Of a stretch of 64,000 bases of DNA, positions 11,620 through 22,970 are shown one piece after another. Under the pieces are notes generated by a model. That model searched no databases. It was given only the letters and a program-made list of their open reading frames with translations, and was not told where the DNA came from. The stretch is from NCBI GenBank assembly GCA_026874595.1, contig CM049320.1:21957714-22021713 (forward strand), read 5' to 3'. Each line of letters starts with the position of its first letter. The stretch's first letter is position 1. Origin of the DNA: Sipunculus nudus. Its lineage: Eukaryota > Annelida > Sipuncula > Golfingiida > Sipunculidae. The translations under genes were made by a program, and so were the position numbers.

Positions 11620-12063
11620 GAATTTCATGGGGCTAGTCACGTGACTCGAATAATCATAAATGGTGAAAGAGCCGGCCGTCTGTCCATGTATATCAGCTGC
11701 TTTTCTATATCTATACAACCTTGCACGCCTGATATATCAAACATTAAAAGAACATTATCAACAATATCACTCAGCTTGTGCTGTTTAATATTACAGCTGT
11801 AAACAGGTCGTTCGCTGCAAGGACTGTAGCTTTAAGCATGGGACCTTGGACCAGTGAGGCCCGCAGTGGCTCTGCCGTATAGCTCCAGTAAGGGTCTAAA
11901 AATAGCATCATTCAATATCACTCCCATATTGCACAGGCGGACTTGGGCATATCGGGTGGGAGATCGGATTTTCCTAGCAAACCTCTGTGACTACGCAAAA
12001 TACAAGAGGTCGGGGGACGGTGAAAACGTCCGGGCGGCACCACTCGCAAGCGGGTAGAATAAG
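11620..12063 (+). promoter_or_regulatory. Candidate promoter and 5' untranslated exon
   Basis: A GC- and CpG-richer block in AT-rich surroundings. It contains the perfect palindromic E-box GTCACGTGAC at 11636-11645 and ends at a strong splice donor, AAG|GTAGGTG, at 12063/12064. It has no convincing long frame. The zinc-finger coding exon downstream begins with its ATG immediately behind a splice acceptor (19272), so that gene needs at least one upstream non-coding exon on this strand, and this block is a plausible one with an intron of about 7.2 kb. The link is inference; no transcript evidence is available. Confidence 0.3.
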
Positions 12064-13163
12064 GTAGGTGTCTGTGTACAATATGTATAGCTTGTGTATG
12101 TGTACATATATATAAGCGCCACGCGTATATGTCACTGATCGAGCGGGCGACCCATATATGTAGCATATGCACCGCACGTTGAGGCATATTGGTATCAGTG
12201 TATGCGCTGGGTTTTACTAGCAGTTTATACTCGCCAGTACAACTTTGACAAGCGGAGTTCGATCCGTGTGAGTGTGATTATGGTTCCTTCTCTTTACGGG
12301 CGGAAAAAAATTAGGTGAATATTATTACGGGAGCATTGATTTTACGCCAAATGACCTGTTAGCGGGACCGCCGAGGATCTTTATAGGCCTACTGCATTGC
12401 AGTATTCGAGGGATATTATATTAGCATATAGTCAGCGTTGCTAATATATTAGTGTGTTATTTATGGACCAAGTAGGTAAACCGTTATAAGCTTGCGACAC
12501 TAATTTTGTGTGCTATTACAACCCAATAGAAACACTGCAGGCGCTGTCCTTTTGTTACTTCTAGAAACAGGATAATTATATATGCTGCTGGGGTATTGTT
12601 TATTATGCACCTGATTTTCATAATTGCAGTTCTAATTATACGCCTTATTTTTCATGCATAAAATAATTGTTTCTGTTTTTATTTTTTTCCGGCAGCAATT
12701 AAACCGTTTTTTACTCATCTTTTATATTCTCTCTTACGTTTTTGTTTCTGCCCCTGGTACGTTTTTATAGAGCTTCTTTTTCAAAGTAAGAAGGTCAGTT
12801 TCCAAGTTTCCAAGTATGAAAAATGTATTTAAAGGAATATGATTTTTAATTTTTTCCCCAGAATTTGTATCCCTTCGTTTTTGTTCTTTCAGAGTTCAGA
12901 CTTGTTTATTAAGACATATGCATTCAGACTCATGTTTATTTTCAAGATCGAAATACAATACTTTATTCTTGTTTTGTATCAAATGTACGACCTTAACGAT
13001 ATAACCGAAACACACAAATATTCCATACCGTTGGGCCCCTCATCCATAATAAACATAAACTATATATATATAAATTGGTAATAATTGAAAGAAAAATATT
13101 ACGCTGATTTCTCGTCAGTATAGTATTGTGTCGACAACCTGCATCGATACGGTGACGTTATTT
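12064..13163. other. Unassigned AT-rich DNA
   Basis: Nothing recognised. If the exon at 11620-12063 is real, this is intron. Confidence 0.35.
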
Positions 13164-13340
13164 CGTCATCATCATCATCATCATCCCTCCCTTCACCATT
13201 GTCATCATCATCATCATCATCATGATCGTCGTCATCATCATCATCATCATACTTTGATCATCATTGTCATCCTTGTCATCCTCATCATTATCTTCCTCCT
13301 CCTCATCATTGCTGTCATCCTCATCTTCATCATCCGACGT
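13164..13340. repeat. (CAT)n/(CTC) trinucleotide microsatellite
   Basis: Imperfect TCA/TCC trinucleotide repeats. They translate as poly-His or poly-Ser in different frames and are not a gene. Confidence 0.9.
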
Positions 13341-14181
13341 AAAGCAACGGCAGAAATCTAAAAACAGTATCTATATTCGCCATGTAACTCGTATCAGGCG
13401 ATACCTCATTGTGAGAAAAGAATTAAACCGCACGTTATTAGCCAGTTGTTTGAAAAATATTTATCAATAGCATGACAAAATGAGAGCAGTAGGCCCATGA
13501 ATGCTGTTTGTCAATATCACTGTTAAGAAAAAAAAGGAAGGTATATCAAATGGTTAGAAAATGTTAATTATTAGTGTCCTTAAACGTAGCAAGTGCCTTT
13601 AACGTGAAGCTTTAACGATATTTTTTAAAACCCTTTAAAACACTTTTTAGGGTGTTCAGAAAACCCTTTGGGATGTTTCTATTATTAAACCGTTTCATTT
13701 GTTCTTCTGGAAACCTTTTAAAAAAGTTTTTTTCCTTTCGCATTTTGGAAATCCTTTTATAGTCCCCATCAAAAACATTCTGCCTGGAGTTTTCCTATTT
13801 GGATAAAAATATGAGAAATATTGCTGTAAAACGTAAATGATCATCAAATATTGCAAATATTCAAGAAAAAAACTTTCTGCATAAATGTAAGGATAAACAT
13901 TGCTTGGATTCTATATGTTGTAATATACATATTATTTGGGAATTATCGCGATGCATGTGCCGTACTGTAAAATAACGTGTTATTGCAACCTTAATTAAAT
14001 GTAAGATATCAACAGGTATATGCACAGACCACAGAAACCCACTATATGATCATAGATTTATATAGCCGAAAATGCTTTTCATTGATTTGATTTTGAACAT
14101 TAAACTTGATTTTTACGACATTTTAGACTCTCAATAACCATGAGCTCGATTCGAAACAATTAAAATATACGGCTTATTGTA
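13341..14181. other. Unassigned AT-rich DNA
   Basis: Nothing recognised. The irregular AAACCCTTT words at 13620-13740 do not form a clear repeat. Confidence 0.4.
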
Positions 14182-14426
14182 TCCCCAGAAAAAGTCGAGG
14201 GATACTATGTTTTTTTAGGAGCGGTCAAATCTGCAGAAATATAGGAATTCTTGTGATCCCTATAACTTGTTAAGTACTGCGTATTTCCCCCTGAAATTTG
14301 ATACAGCATTTGTTTTGAACCATGTTCTTTGGCAAGTTTGAAGACTGCTGACTTTGAACTTGATCTTCTTGAACTTCCCTTATGTCTGGGGATACTATGG
14401 CATCTCATAATGCCAGACATTTCTAG
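14182..14426 (+). mobile_element. Short non-autonomous Helitron-type element (245 bp)
   Basis: The left end is A|TCCCCAGAAAAAGTC followed by GAGGGATACTATG. The right end has TGTCTGGGGATACTATGGC, then the hairpin TGGCAT-(6-nt loop)-ATGCCA at 14398-14415, seven bases, and CTAG at 14423-14426 followed by T. This is the canonical Helitron layout: 5' TC, a 3' hairpin, CTRR, insertion between A and T. Both ends match the 3.2-kb element at 48720-51908, but the middle is almost entirely different or deleted. The flanking ATTGTA is shared with the big copy, so the true left end may be a few bases further out. No Rep/helicase is encoded. Confidence 0.65.
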
Positions 14427-14436
14427 TTAATTTGTG

Positions 14437-14441
<5 letters not shown>

Positions 14442-14484
<43 letters not shown>

Positions 14485-14535
14485 CATCCCGTGAAACAGA
14501 CTGTTGTGAATTTACAGTGTTGTTTTTCTTCAGCG

Positions 14536-14581
<46 letters not shown>
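14442..14581. repeat. Two (TA)n tracts
   Basis: 14442-14482 and 14537-14581, separated by 54 bp of unique sequence. They begin 15 bp downstream of the Helitron-type end. Confidence 0.9.
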
Positions 14582-14584
<3 letters not shown>

Positions 14585-15186
14585 TGTGATACTCTCTAAA
14601 TATGAGTCCTCATTGAATGTTTGTAAGAGAATAGTTGCGTGCGGCAGACTCTCTGTTACTGCAGAAATTTTAAAATCTGCCATTTTTCTGATTTGGTGCC
14701 TGGATCAAGGTATCCATGACAATTAAACATTGTTTTCCTGACCACGTGGGCTCACGACGTGTGATTGCCTTAATTGTATCAGAGATCACGATATCTTCCT
14801 CTTCATCCTCCAACAAAAAGAACACTACGTCTGGAATTCCAGAATTGTCGTCCGGAGTAATACAAGTAGAACCTTCCAGTCAATCGAACAAAGATACTTT
14901 TTTTAAACATTCTGTAATTATTTGTTATTAATCTTAGCAGTATACCAGGTATTTATTGCTGATTGCCTGCTGTGCATGTTGTAATGGGAATAACCGTTGT
15001 TTGTTGTGATTCAAGGAAGTGATTTTAATATTTCAAGTTGAGAATAAATCGAAAGTCATACCAATCACAGAAACAATTGTTTGTCAAATGGATTACTCCA
15101 CAGACAATTATGAACAGAGAAAATATTAAACGTTTAATTATTAAATACTTTCATCCAGTCTGGCCAATTAACATAAAACAATAAAT
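14582..15186. other. Unassigned DNA
   Basis: Nothing recognised. The frame at 14716-14931 has no family signal. Confidence 0.4.
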
Positions 15187-15353
15187 CCTCAAAATTACGA
15201 CCATCATCGGGAAATCGATATTGTAGTCTTTTACGAGGTGGTCGTCTAAGCGAGCTCTTCTATAAAAAGCGAAAATAAATCGGGACCCGTAAAAACTGGT
15301 CGATGTTTTGAGGTGGTCGAAAACCGAGGTGGTCGTTACGTGAGGGTTCACTG
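15187..15353 (-). mobile_element. pogo/Tigger-like MITE, second copy
   Basis: The right end GGTTCACTG at 15345-15353 is followed by TA. The body contains the facing GAGGTGGTCG blocks (15235, 15310, 15326) and the TATAAAAAGCGAAAA segment seen in inverse in the 4664 copy. The left end is degraded. No coding capacity. Confidence 0.5.
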
Positions 15354-17559
15354 TATATGGACCTATTATGAAGCCGAACTCACTGAACAGTTTTAAACTC
15401 CATGTTAAAATAATAAATAATCACAACATAATGCAGATATTATTTAAATGTTGCAGAATTTGCCCGTATAATCTAGCTTGCAGCTATTTAATGCCAGAAA
15501 ATGCCTTTTGACACAAAAAAATGTTCCTTTACAATTTCATCACGTATCGGGTATTGGTACAGTTACCGCGAATACACGACTCAGAAGACATTTTTTTAGG
15601 CTGGTAAGCCTAACTTGAGTCGTGCTACAAGCCATACGTAGGAATGTATAGCAATGGTCTTCCATCACGGTACATTCATATCGTACTAAACGGCCTATAA
15701 TCTTAACCTTGGACCACTAATGATGAATAGACACAAAAGAATATATCTGAATTCACACAACCTTAACAGGAACTCCGTCTCTATGGTAACGAGTCAAGTT
15801 TGCTATCAAGTAACCCTAGACAATTGCTTGTATTCAGAGGGATATTCTAATTGCTGAGTTCAAAGGGAAATTTTCTCGCTGATGGTAGATGTTGTTAAAA
15901 AGTATATTAAAAAAGCTAACGATTGTTCTGGTTTATTTCAAGAGACAGTGTACTTGTTAGCCACGAGGCGTACTCAAAAATGACGAAAATATTTGCATCC
16001 CCATAGAGCCTTACAGTGCGTTCCTCGTTGAAGCATGTAACGGCACTCTGACAGCCAGCACGATGGTCGTGAACTCTCTAATATCAGAGGGCCGAAAGGG
16101 CTCTACACGTGTTGTATCGTTATACTACAAATGCAGGCGGTATCTTCATACTTTAAATTTGATCAAATTTTGGGATGAAAATTATAACAGTACTCTTGTT
16201 ATACTGAACACACTGAATAACAGATAAAATGGCCTCTCGCTTGGTTATCCCCGTGAACCCAGCCTCTCGAAAATTGAGGCATTTCCCAAAGTACAATTCA
16301 TATATGAATAGAAACTGAGGAATATTCTAATGATAACCTTCCATCTGGGTATGATATCAGTATATAATGAATAGCGCTGTGCATTTGCATGAGACAAAAC
16401 TTTATACTGGGTCGCTTTTTTTTAAAGCAAAATATACCATTATGGTCGGTTTAAAAAATTGACGATACTGAATGTATTTAATGATAAATATATTTAGAAA
16501 ATTTGACTTTTGAATTTCTGCATTTGTAGAAATCCTAATATTAAATTTTTAATTAAATCCATTATTAAATTTTTCAAAAGGCCACGTGACAATAATTATT
16601 ATACCTGCATTTACGTACTTGCTTCAAATCCAGACAACTTGATATACAATACAATATATAGATATTTTGTGAAACCTTTGTCACTGTATTCGAATACTTT
16701 AAGGAAATAATGCAAAGTTCTGTACGAAGGAAATCCAATAAAATTGTGACTCCAGTTAGTGACATGCATGGTAACTTCAAATATTAATGTTGCAGGCATT
16801 TTAAATCAAATATCGTTGTGGGTCATTTTACTTTATCAGAGCTAATATATAACTTATGGTTTAATTATCCCGTCATACTTATATTTGAAACATTGTTAAG
16901 CATTTTTCAGCGGTAACCCCTTGGATACCATGTCTCCTTCAAGCATTAGAGCCATAAGAAAAATAGGTCATGGTGATAGACTCTGTCAGCTACGGGGCAA
17001 AACACTGCTTTCAGCACTCCAAATGTTCGAAACCTTTTGGCGTTCTTTGTCTTTGTACAAAAATTAAGCATTGGATAATATATATATATATATGTATTTG
17101 AAACTTTGTCCTTCTTTCATCGCATTACTTCTACCAGCATTCATATTTTTACAAAATTGACACGACCAGTTCTTCAGTAAATTACAAAAATAAATAAATA
17201 AATAAATAAATAAAAAAAGCGATTGATGCAGGTTGGGAAACTGAATTATTTTTCAATTATATATGTATGGACTGCTTTGAAATTTATGTGCATGTCGATT
17301 ATGAACATCTGCATTATTTATATAAGACCTAAGACCATTTGTATAATAGAAATTTAATAAAAATGTTGAGGTCATGGCCATGTTGAGTGTTCCGAGTGTG
17401 TATTGCATTCGGAGCGTCATTTCCCATGGGTCAAATAAAACCCTGTATCGCAAACAGGAACATGTTTATTGGTATATGAATTTAGTGGCCAACGCCAAAA
17501 AGGTTTCACATAAAGATAAATAAACACGGGTGACGACATAACCTCCGTGTCACGAGTCG
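15354..17559. other. Unassigned AT-rich DNA
   Basis: No gene seen. Contains a short AAAT tetranucleotide repeat at 17188-17216. If the upstream exon call is right, this is intronic. Confidence 0.4.
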
Positions 17560-18060
17560 AGTCCTGAACCCCACTCTGCCGATACATTAGGGAAACCAAA
17601 GCAATATTAGCCAAAATTTCCGGGTCACGCTTCCATTAAGCTGATTGATGTAGGATCACGTTAGGCTTTATGATGATAGGCCCCGAGCACGGAGCGCGAC
17701 AGATATTTTACATTAGGGTCATGGTGACAGATATTTATGAGATATCGGTTCCGGCAGGGAGTTACGTGCTCCTAAGTGTTAGTAGTGAAAACAATCAGCG
17801 ATTATTCCTATAAACCTGCTGACTGGTTCGCATATCCCATAACCCACCGCGGGGACCCGGGCTCGTATAACGTAAACATGACTCCTGTAGTAATATACTA
17901 ACATTTGTAACGATCCGTCTTATTATCATGGTCCGTAGCGAACCCATATATATTGCCTGCTCGAGCAATACAGCTTTTATAAAGTTTTTATCACGCTGAA
18001 ATATGGTTTCTGAATGATTTGCAATAGCCTGTATTATTCTCCGGCTGTCGCCCGATACTG
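17560..18060. promoter_or_regulatory. Candidate conserved regulatory block
   Basis: Non-repetitive, GC- and CpG-richer than its flanks, no long frame. It carries a PBX-type TGATTGATG at 17642-17650, MEIS-type TGACAG near 17726, and TTTATAAAG plus TTTTTATCACG posterior-Hox-like words around 17975-17993. It lies 1.2-1.7 kb upstream of the zinc-finger exon, just before a microsatellite. Motif matches this short occur by chance, so the call rests mainly on contrast with the surrounding repeats. Confidence 0.25.
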
Positions 18061-18099
18061 TTCATGAATTTGTCTTTTTTACATTGATTAGTTTTTCAC

Positions 18100-18234
18100 C
18101 TATAATCATAATAATCATAACAATCAAAATAATCATAATAAACAATATAATCATAATAATCATAATAATCATTATAATCATTATAATCATAATAATAACA
18201 AAAATCATAATAATCATAATAATCATAAAAACTA

Positions 18235-18290
<56 letters not shown>

Positions 18291-18299
18291 ATTATTATT
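18100..18299. repeat. (ATC/ATA)n and (ATT)n microsatellites
   Basis: Imperfect ATAATC repeats on the left, then an almost pure TTA tract at 18236-18299. Frames on both strands give Ile, Asn or Tyr runs and are not genes. Confidence 0.95.
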
Positions 18300-19271
18300 G
18301 ATCATAATATAAAGATCTCCTGGGATTCACTCAGTGTTTAAAGAAACTGTTCAAGTAAAAATATCAATGCTGAAATACCAAAATATATTGATGGGACCGC
18401 GTGTCATATCCCTCGTAATGCCCCGTTCTGCAATCAGTGATGATAATTATGATAGTGAGAAGGATAATAATAAAAAATGATTGATATAATAAGAATCATA
18501 ATCGTAATCATCATCATCATGATCATCATTACCACTATAATGGTCCATCGTGATCATCATTAAAGGTAATACTGAGCAAAATACTGTTACTAACAACAGT
18601 CTACCTGAGAAGATGTTATAAATCATAATCTATATAATATTAGTTAAAGATGGGTATCAGCTTTATAAAATCAATGAAAGCTTAATTTAACATGCATTCT
18701 GCAAGAATGATCTTGAAGGTGATAAACTAAATTCCCTGTCTATCAGGAATTAATGATTGAAAAAAATATCATAAATTCTACAACGATATCTTAAGAGGGG
18801 CTAAGAGGAAAATGCGAGGGTTTATTTTCCTGTACTTCTGCAAGTGAGAGTTATACATGTTTACTAGCACTTCCGGCTCAATTGTTTACCTGTGTCAGGG
18901 TGTTTTTCTAACCCCCTGTATACAAAATCCGCTGATACACTTATGGTATAATTATTTACAACATAATTGTCTTAAACAATAACGATAAAATAATAATGAA
19001 ATATTCATGTATGTAATATTTGCAAATACTAATGAAAAAAATGAAGATTTTCTGACCATTAGAGAATGGTAATTGTGATTTCAAATTTTTGACCGATTGC
19101 CCCCTTTCTATAATGATCTGCATGATTAAAATGATCTTTTAATGGTTTTTGAATAATCATTTTTATTTAGTTTCTCCATGTTTTATAAGCTAAAACAGAA
19201 GACTGTTGTATGTGACTTGTTACGCGGAAGTCAGTGGCACGTTGAGTTTAGATATTTATATTTAATTCCAG
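18300..19271 (+). other. Presumed intron upstream of the zinc-finger exon
   Basis: AT-rich, no gene. It ends in TTATATTTAATTCCAG at 19256-19271, a usable polypyrimidine-poor splice acceptor directly before the ATG. Confidence 0.55.
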
Positions 19272-19669
19272 ATGACTGACCACGCCAACGGACAGAAGAC
19301 CCCAGGGCCAGGAGGAGGGGGCGGGGCAGCTCCCCAACCCCCGGGCACACCGACGTCAACGGGACCTGTAGTGGATGGAATAAACTTGTCGGAATTGCGT
19401 CCGGCCGAGTTGGTCGAGATGGGGAGCAAGGGAGGAGTTTTTCAGTGCCCTCTGTGCAAGAAAACGTTCGGTTACAAAAACGGCCTCATGCGTCATATCC
19501 GGTTGACGCATGTCGGCGAAAAACCTTACCAATGTAACATTTGTCAGCGTCGGTTCGGGTATAAACACATCTTAATGGAACATCAGAATCTTCACTTCGG
19601 AAACAGACCGTATGCCTGTACTCTGTGTGATAAGAGGTTCGCGGCAAGGTCCAATCTCATCCAACATAG
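19272..19669 (+). CDS. First coding exon of a C2H2 zinc-finger protein
   Basis: Likely a nuclear DNA-binding protein. Starts at ATG 19272, right behind acceptor AG 19270-19271. Residues 1-55 are Gly/Pro/Thr-rich and probably disordered. Finger 1: Cys59, Cys62, His75, His80 (C-x2-C-x12-H-x4-H). Finger 2: Cys88, Cys91, His104, His108. Finger 3: Cys116, Cys119, His132. Linkers are VGEKPYQ (close to canonical TGEKPY) and FGNRPYA. Fingers 1 and 2 share FGYK before the recognition helix. The exon stops after two bases of codon 133 at donor AG|GTAGGT (19669/19670), so finger 3 needs its last His from the next exon (phase 2). An in-frame TAG at 19671-19673 would truncate the protein if the intron were retained. 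GC content is clearly above the flanks. No later exon was found in the window. I do not recognise an orthologue. Confidence 0.9.
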
Positions 19670-19699
19670 GTAGGTACTTTTATCATTTAGTTAGTTACT

Positions 19700-20110
19700 G
19701 TGGTTGCCTTTTTGTTCGCGTGGGTTTCAAATTCTCAATATTCGCGAAAGAGGAATTAGCGCGAAAATAAAACCTTCGTGAACTGAGGGTCCCATCATCG
19801 AAGGCAACATTGAAAAGTTATGAAATATTAAAAATTATTAATTAAAAATTTTCTTGTCAATTCTATTTTATATGTATATTGTTCAAAGATTTATGGTTCA
19901 AATGATATCACATCTTTCCAATTGACTGTGCATAGAGAAAAAAAATGTTTTGTTAATGAGATTTTTTGCACATAGTATTTTTGAAATCGTTAATTCACAT
20001 AATAATGGTTATAATTTGTGTTTTGTTAGATCGCGAAAATAGAATGATCACGAAACACTCATAAGGTGAAAATGGCGAAAGTTTAACCCCGCGAATACGA
20101 AGCCAACCAC
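19700..20110. mobile_element. 411-bp MITE in the intron after the zinc-finger exon
   Basis: The left end GTGGTTGCCTTTTTGTTCGC (19700) is matched in inverse by the right end GCGAATACGAAGCCAACCAC (20091-20110), with a few mismatches. The inside holds TTCGCGAA-type words facing each other and AT-rich filler. It begins 30 bp downstream of the splice donor. Related copies: 29059-29365, 34979-35072 and inside the 1-kb tandem units (29.9-30.0 kb and equivalents). No transposase; family unknown. Confidence 0.65.
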
Positions 20111-20332
20111 GGTGTGATGAATTATCGGAAATATTTCGAGATATATTTCATTTGTATTTTTGAGTTATTAATACATATAAATATGCATGTTTATGATATA
20201 TATTATTTATATACCAGTACAAACAAACGCACATATATATGTGTGTGTTTAATCATATACACACATTATAACCATATATGTGTATTGTATAAATTATATT
20301 TGTAAATATAATTATATGTCGTATATACTTGC

Positions 20333-20385
<53 letters not shown>

Positions 20386-21719
20386 GGGAAGTTCTATCTG
20401 ACGACAACCCCACAAAACCAACCAACTTATTCTGAAGATTGTATTGTCAGTCCTGGCGAGTCATATAGGCACGAAATCTTAAACGATACCATGCTATCGA
20501 GACCACTTTTTGTTTTGTTTTTTATTCCCAGAGAGTTAATTAACATATTCGCGGAGTTTTCTGTTTATACTATATACTATGTGCCGTCCCTCCTGACACA
20601 GACAAGATCCGAATGGAGGATCATCAATACCTTCCTTATACTGTTACAACCCGCTCACAGTTTACTCAAACAGGGACGACCGGTGACAAGTTGATGTGGT
20701 GATATTCATGTAGTCCAAATTATTTCCTCTTTTCTTATCTTCAATTCGGATATGTTACCTGTCTGACACGAGCCGTCAGTATGTTTCCTTTTTAGATCTG
20801 ATAAAATAACGTTCCTCTATCTACATTGTCTTCCTTGACACGCGTTAATTGTCATACTTAAGCTCGGCGCCTCAGGTTGTAAAGGTAAGGTTTAATATTA
20901 ACAACACAAGCAGTCGCGTGTCTGGTCATAATTACCATGATATATACTGACATCTATTATATGCAGATAATCCCTTGAAACTTTTTATAAAAAAATAGGC
21001 CAGACATCAATTCCGACGCATTAGGACTGTTCGTTCTTTTTTATATCCACATCATAAGATATGTTGGGCCCGTCAAAATAGTCCAAACACAATCAACAAG
21101 GACATCTGGCGGCAAGTCAGACGCACTAGAGGTTTGCAAACTGCATTTTGCAACCTTCTAATTTTCGCACAAATAAAGATTTAACCACCTCAGGTTATAT
21201 GGTGTTTCGTTTGTCAACATTACTGTGTTTACTAAGACTTTGTAGATAAACACAGAGTCGTCATAAGAACTTTAAAGAAATGGAAAGGACCTGGAGTCAT
21301 TTAATATGCACGCAGAGTAAACCAACAATCACATCAATTACATAGAAAAGGCAGGCGAATAGCTTTCTTTAACACCATGCCTGCTATAGTAACAAAGCCA
21401 AACCGCTTTATATGACGGATCTTCTTTTTCTTATTACACAACAATTCTATAAATAGGACAACATTTTGGTTGTCCAAATATCGGGGCTGTTGAGTTGTTG
21501 AGTGTTTACTGCAATTACCACGACGCTAGTTTGGAGGATATTATATCTTCTGATGCCTGTTTGAGCGTGCCCGTAACTGAATGTATGTCCCGGAATGTTT
21601 ATTTTGTCATTAAGGAATAAAGGTTACTTCTTTTGAAAGTTTTAATAATTTAGAAAAGTGTTTGTGATGGTCGAAGATAGACCTGCATGCCGGTACTGGG
21701 AGTACTGGATAACGTCGCA
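20111..21719. other. Presumed intron, with (GA)n tract
   Basis: (GA)n at 20333-20381; the frame starting in it (poly Arg-Glu) has no family signal. 20700-21480 is moderately complex sequence with no recognised repeat; it could hold regulatory DNA but nothing specific is seen. Confidence 0.45.
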
Positions 21720-21965
21720 ATACTTTTTTGAAGCACTGTCAACCACCGTTATTCTGCCAAGTCTGTGTTATTTCAAGTGGAATTTCACGAAACCTGCGTT
21801 ATTACCGTAATACTTTCAGAAACCAATGTCATTTACCGTAAGCTTTCATGAAACCACTGTCATATACCGTAATATATCGTTAAACCTACGTTATCCCCGT
21901 AATATTTCACGAAGTCTGCTTAATGAAAGTAGTATTTTTGGAAACTTTGTTATTAACGAAGATAA
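21720..21965 (+). repeat. Degenerate 30-bp minisatellite
   Basis: The block GAAACCTGCGTTATTACCG starts at 21789 and recurs in variant form at 21819, 21850, 21881, 21911 and 21941 (spacings 30-31 bp). A weaker unit may precede it from about 21731. Units share a GTTAT/GTCAT..CCGTAATA pattern. Identity between units is roughly 65-80 percent by eye, so this is old. Confidence 0.7.
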
Positions 21966-22639
21966 TGTAACTTTATAAGGTTTTGTGTTCATCCTTGTCA
22001 TACGTGTTTCTATTTTCTTACTAAGGGGAATGATATGCCATAGTGAGAAAATATTCGTAGACTGACCTTATAAGTGGTTACTTGGGCCTCCTGTGTTTTC
22101 TTAAATGTTTTAGAATTCTACATACATCCGTCAATTATCCATATTTATTTTTCTACTCAACCCAACACATACCGGCGTATATTCATCGTCAATGGTAGTA
22201 AAACACTCGGCCTACAACTACATTGCCTTAAGGATTATGTACATGTCCAGTTGAAGAAAACGCAGGCGACATTATCACTGATGTGGTATAATAAAATATA
22301 ATATAACATCTTATTTTATTCATGGAGTTTTATTTTCTACCTTGTGAAATGGAAAGATGAAAGGCTGAAAGAATATTCCGTGTTTTAGGCTCAGGAAAAA
22401 AAGATATTTGTTCAAATTATTGAAATGATATGAAATAGAATGGAATAAACATAAAAAGCATTTATTAAAGCTCTTGGTTTTATTTGGGAAACGTATACAA
22501 AAATCAAATAGAAGATAAAACAGAGTAAAATTTTTATATTATTTTATCTCTTCTGGGATTTAGGAATATACAGGGAGATATTAGGGTAACATATATGAAT
22601 GAAATATTACAAAACGAGGAGAAAGATATTTCTTCCAGG
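21966..22639. other. Unassigned AT-rich DNA
   Basis: Nothing recognised. Confidence 0.4.
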
Positions 22640-22970
22640 TAGCGGTCAGCCGAATGGACGACGGTTATATTCGGATAAGACTTTCCGTAATATTACACAA
22701 AACAGGTGAAACAGGTCGCTGAAACAGAGTGTATCGTTGGCTTCTTACACAAGCAGCCCAGCCGTGTACAAAACAAGTAGTCACGTGGGTTGCTAGGCAG
22801 TCTCGTTTGTCTTCGAGGAGTCTCTGTCTTTGGCTGAGACAACAAAACAGGTCTTTTCGACTGTCGTAAAATCAGGAGGGCTTTGAAAGCCGCGAGGGCT
22901 GTGAGCAACTGAGGGGTTGGAACCCGGTTCGTCAAGGGCCTTGGCCGTAAATAATGTTCAGCCAAATCCT
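22640..22970. other. GC-richer unique block with RFX-like motif
   Basis: Distinct from its AT-rich flanks. CACGTGGGTTGCTAGGCAG at 22782-22800 combines an E-box with an X-box-like half (GTTGCTAGGCA) of the kind RFX factors bind. The minus-strand open frame of 90 residues has no family signal. Could be an exon, a regulatory block or chance. Confidence 0.2.

Noticed and set aside
13128..13361. His-rich frame over the CAT microsatellite
   Set aside because: It is a trinucleotide repeat read in one frame; another frame gives poly-Ser. No flanking domain or splice context.
18062..18341. Ile- or Asn-rich proteins on both strands
   Set aside because: Translation of an ATT/ATC microsatellite.
20329..20694. 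Arg/Glu-repeat frame
   Set aside because: Starts in a (GA)n microsatellite. The remainder has no family signal, and it lies in the presumed intron of the zinc-finger gene.
21104..21120. CTCF-like site ACATCTGGCGGCAAG
   Set aside because: Only the GGCGGC part fits; the conserved YAG core is missing.
22693..22965. Minus-strand 90-residue frame as a gene
   Set aside because: No domain, signal peptide or splice context. GC richness alone makes long frames likelier.
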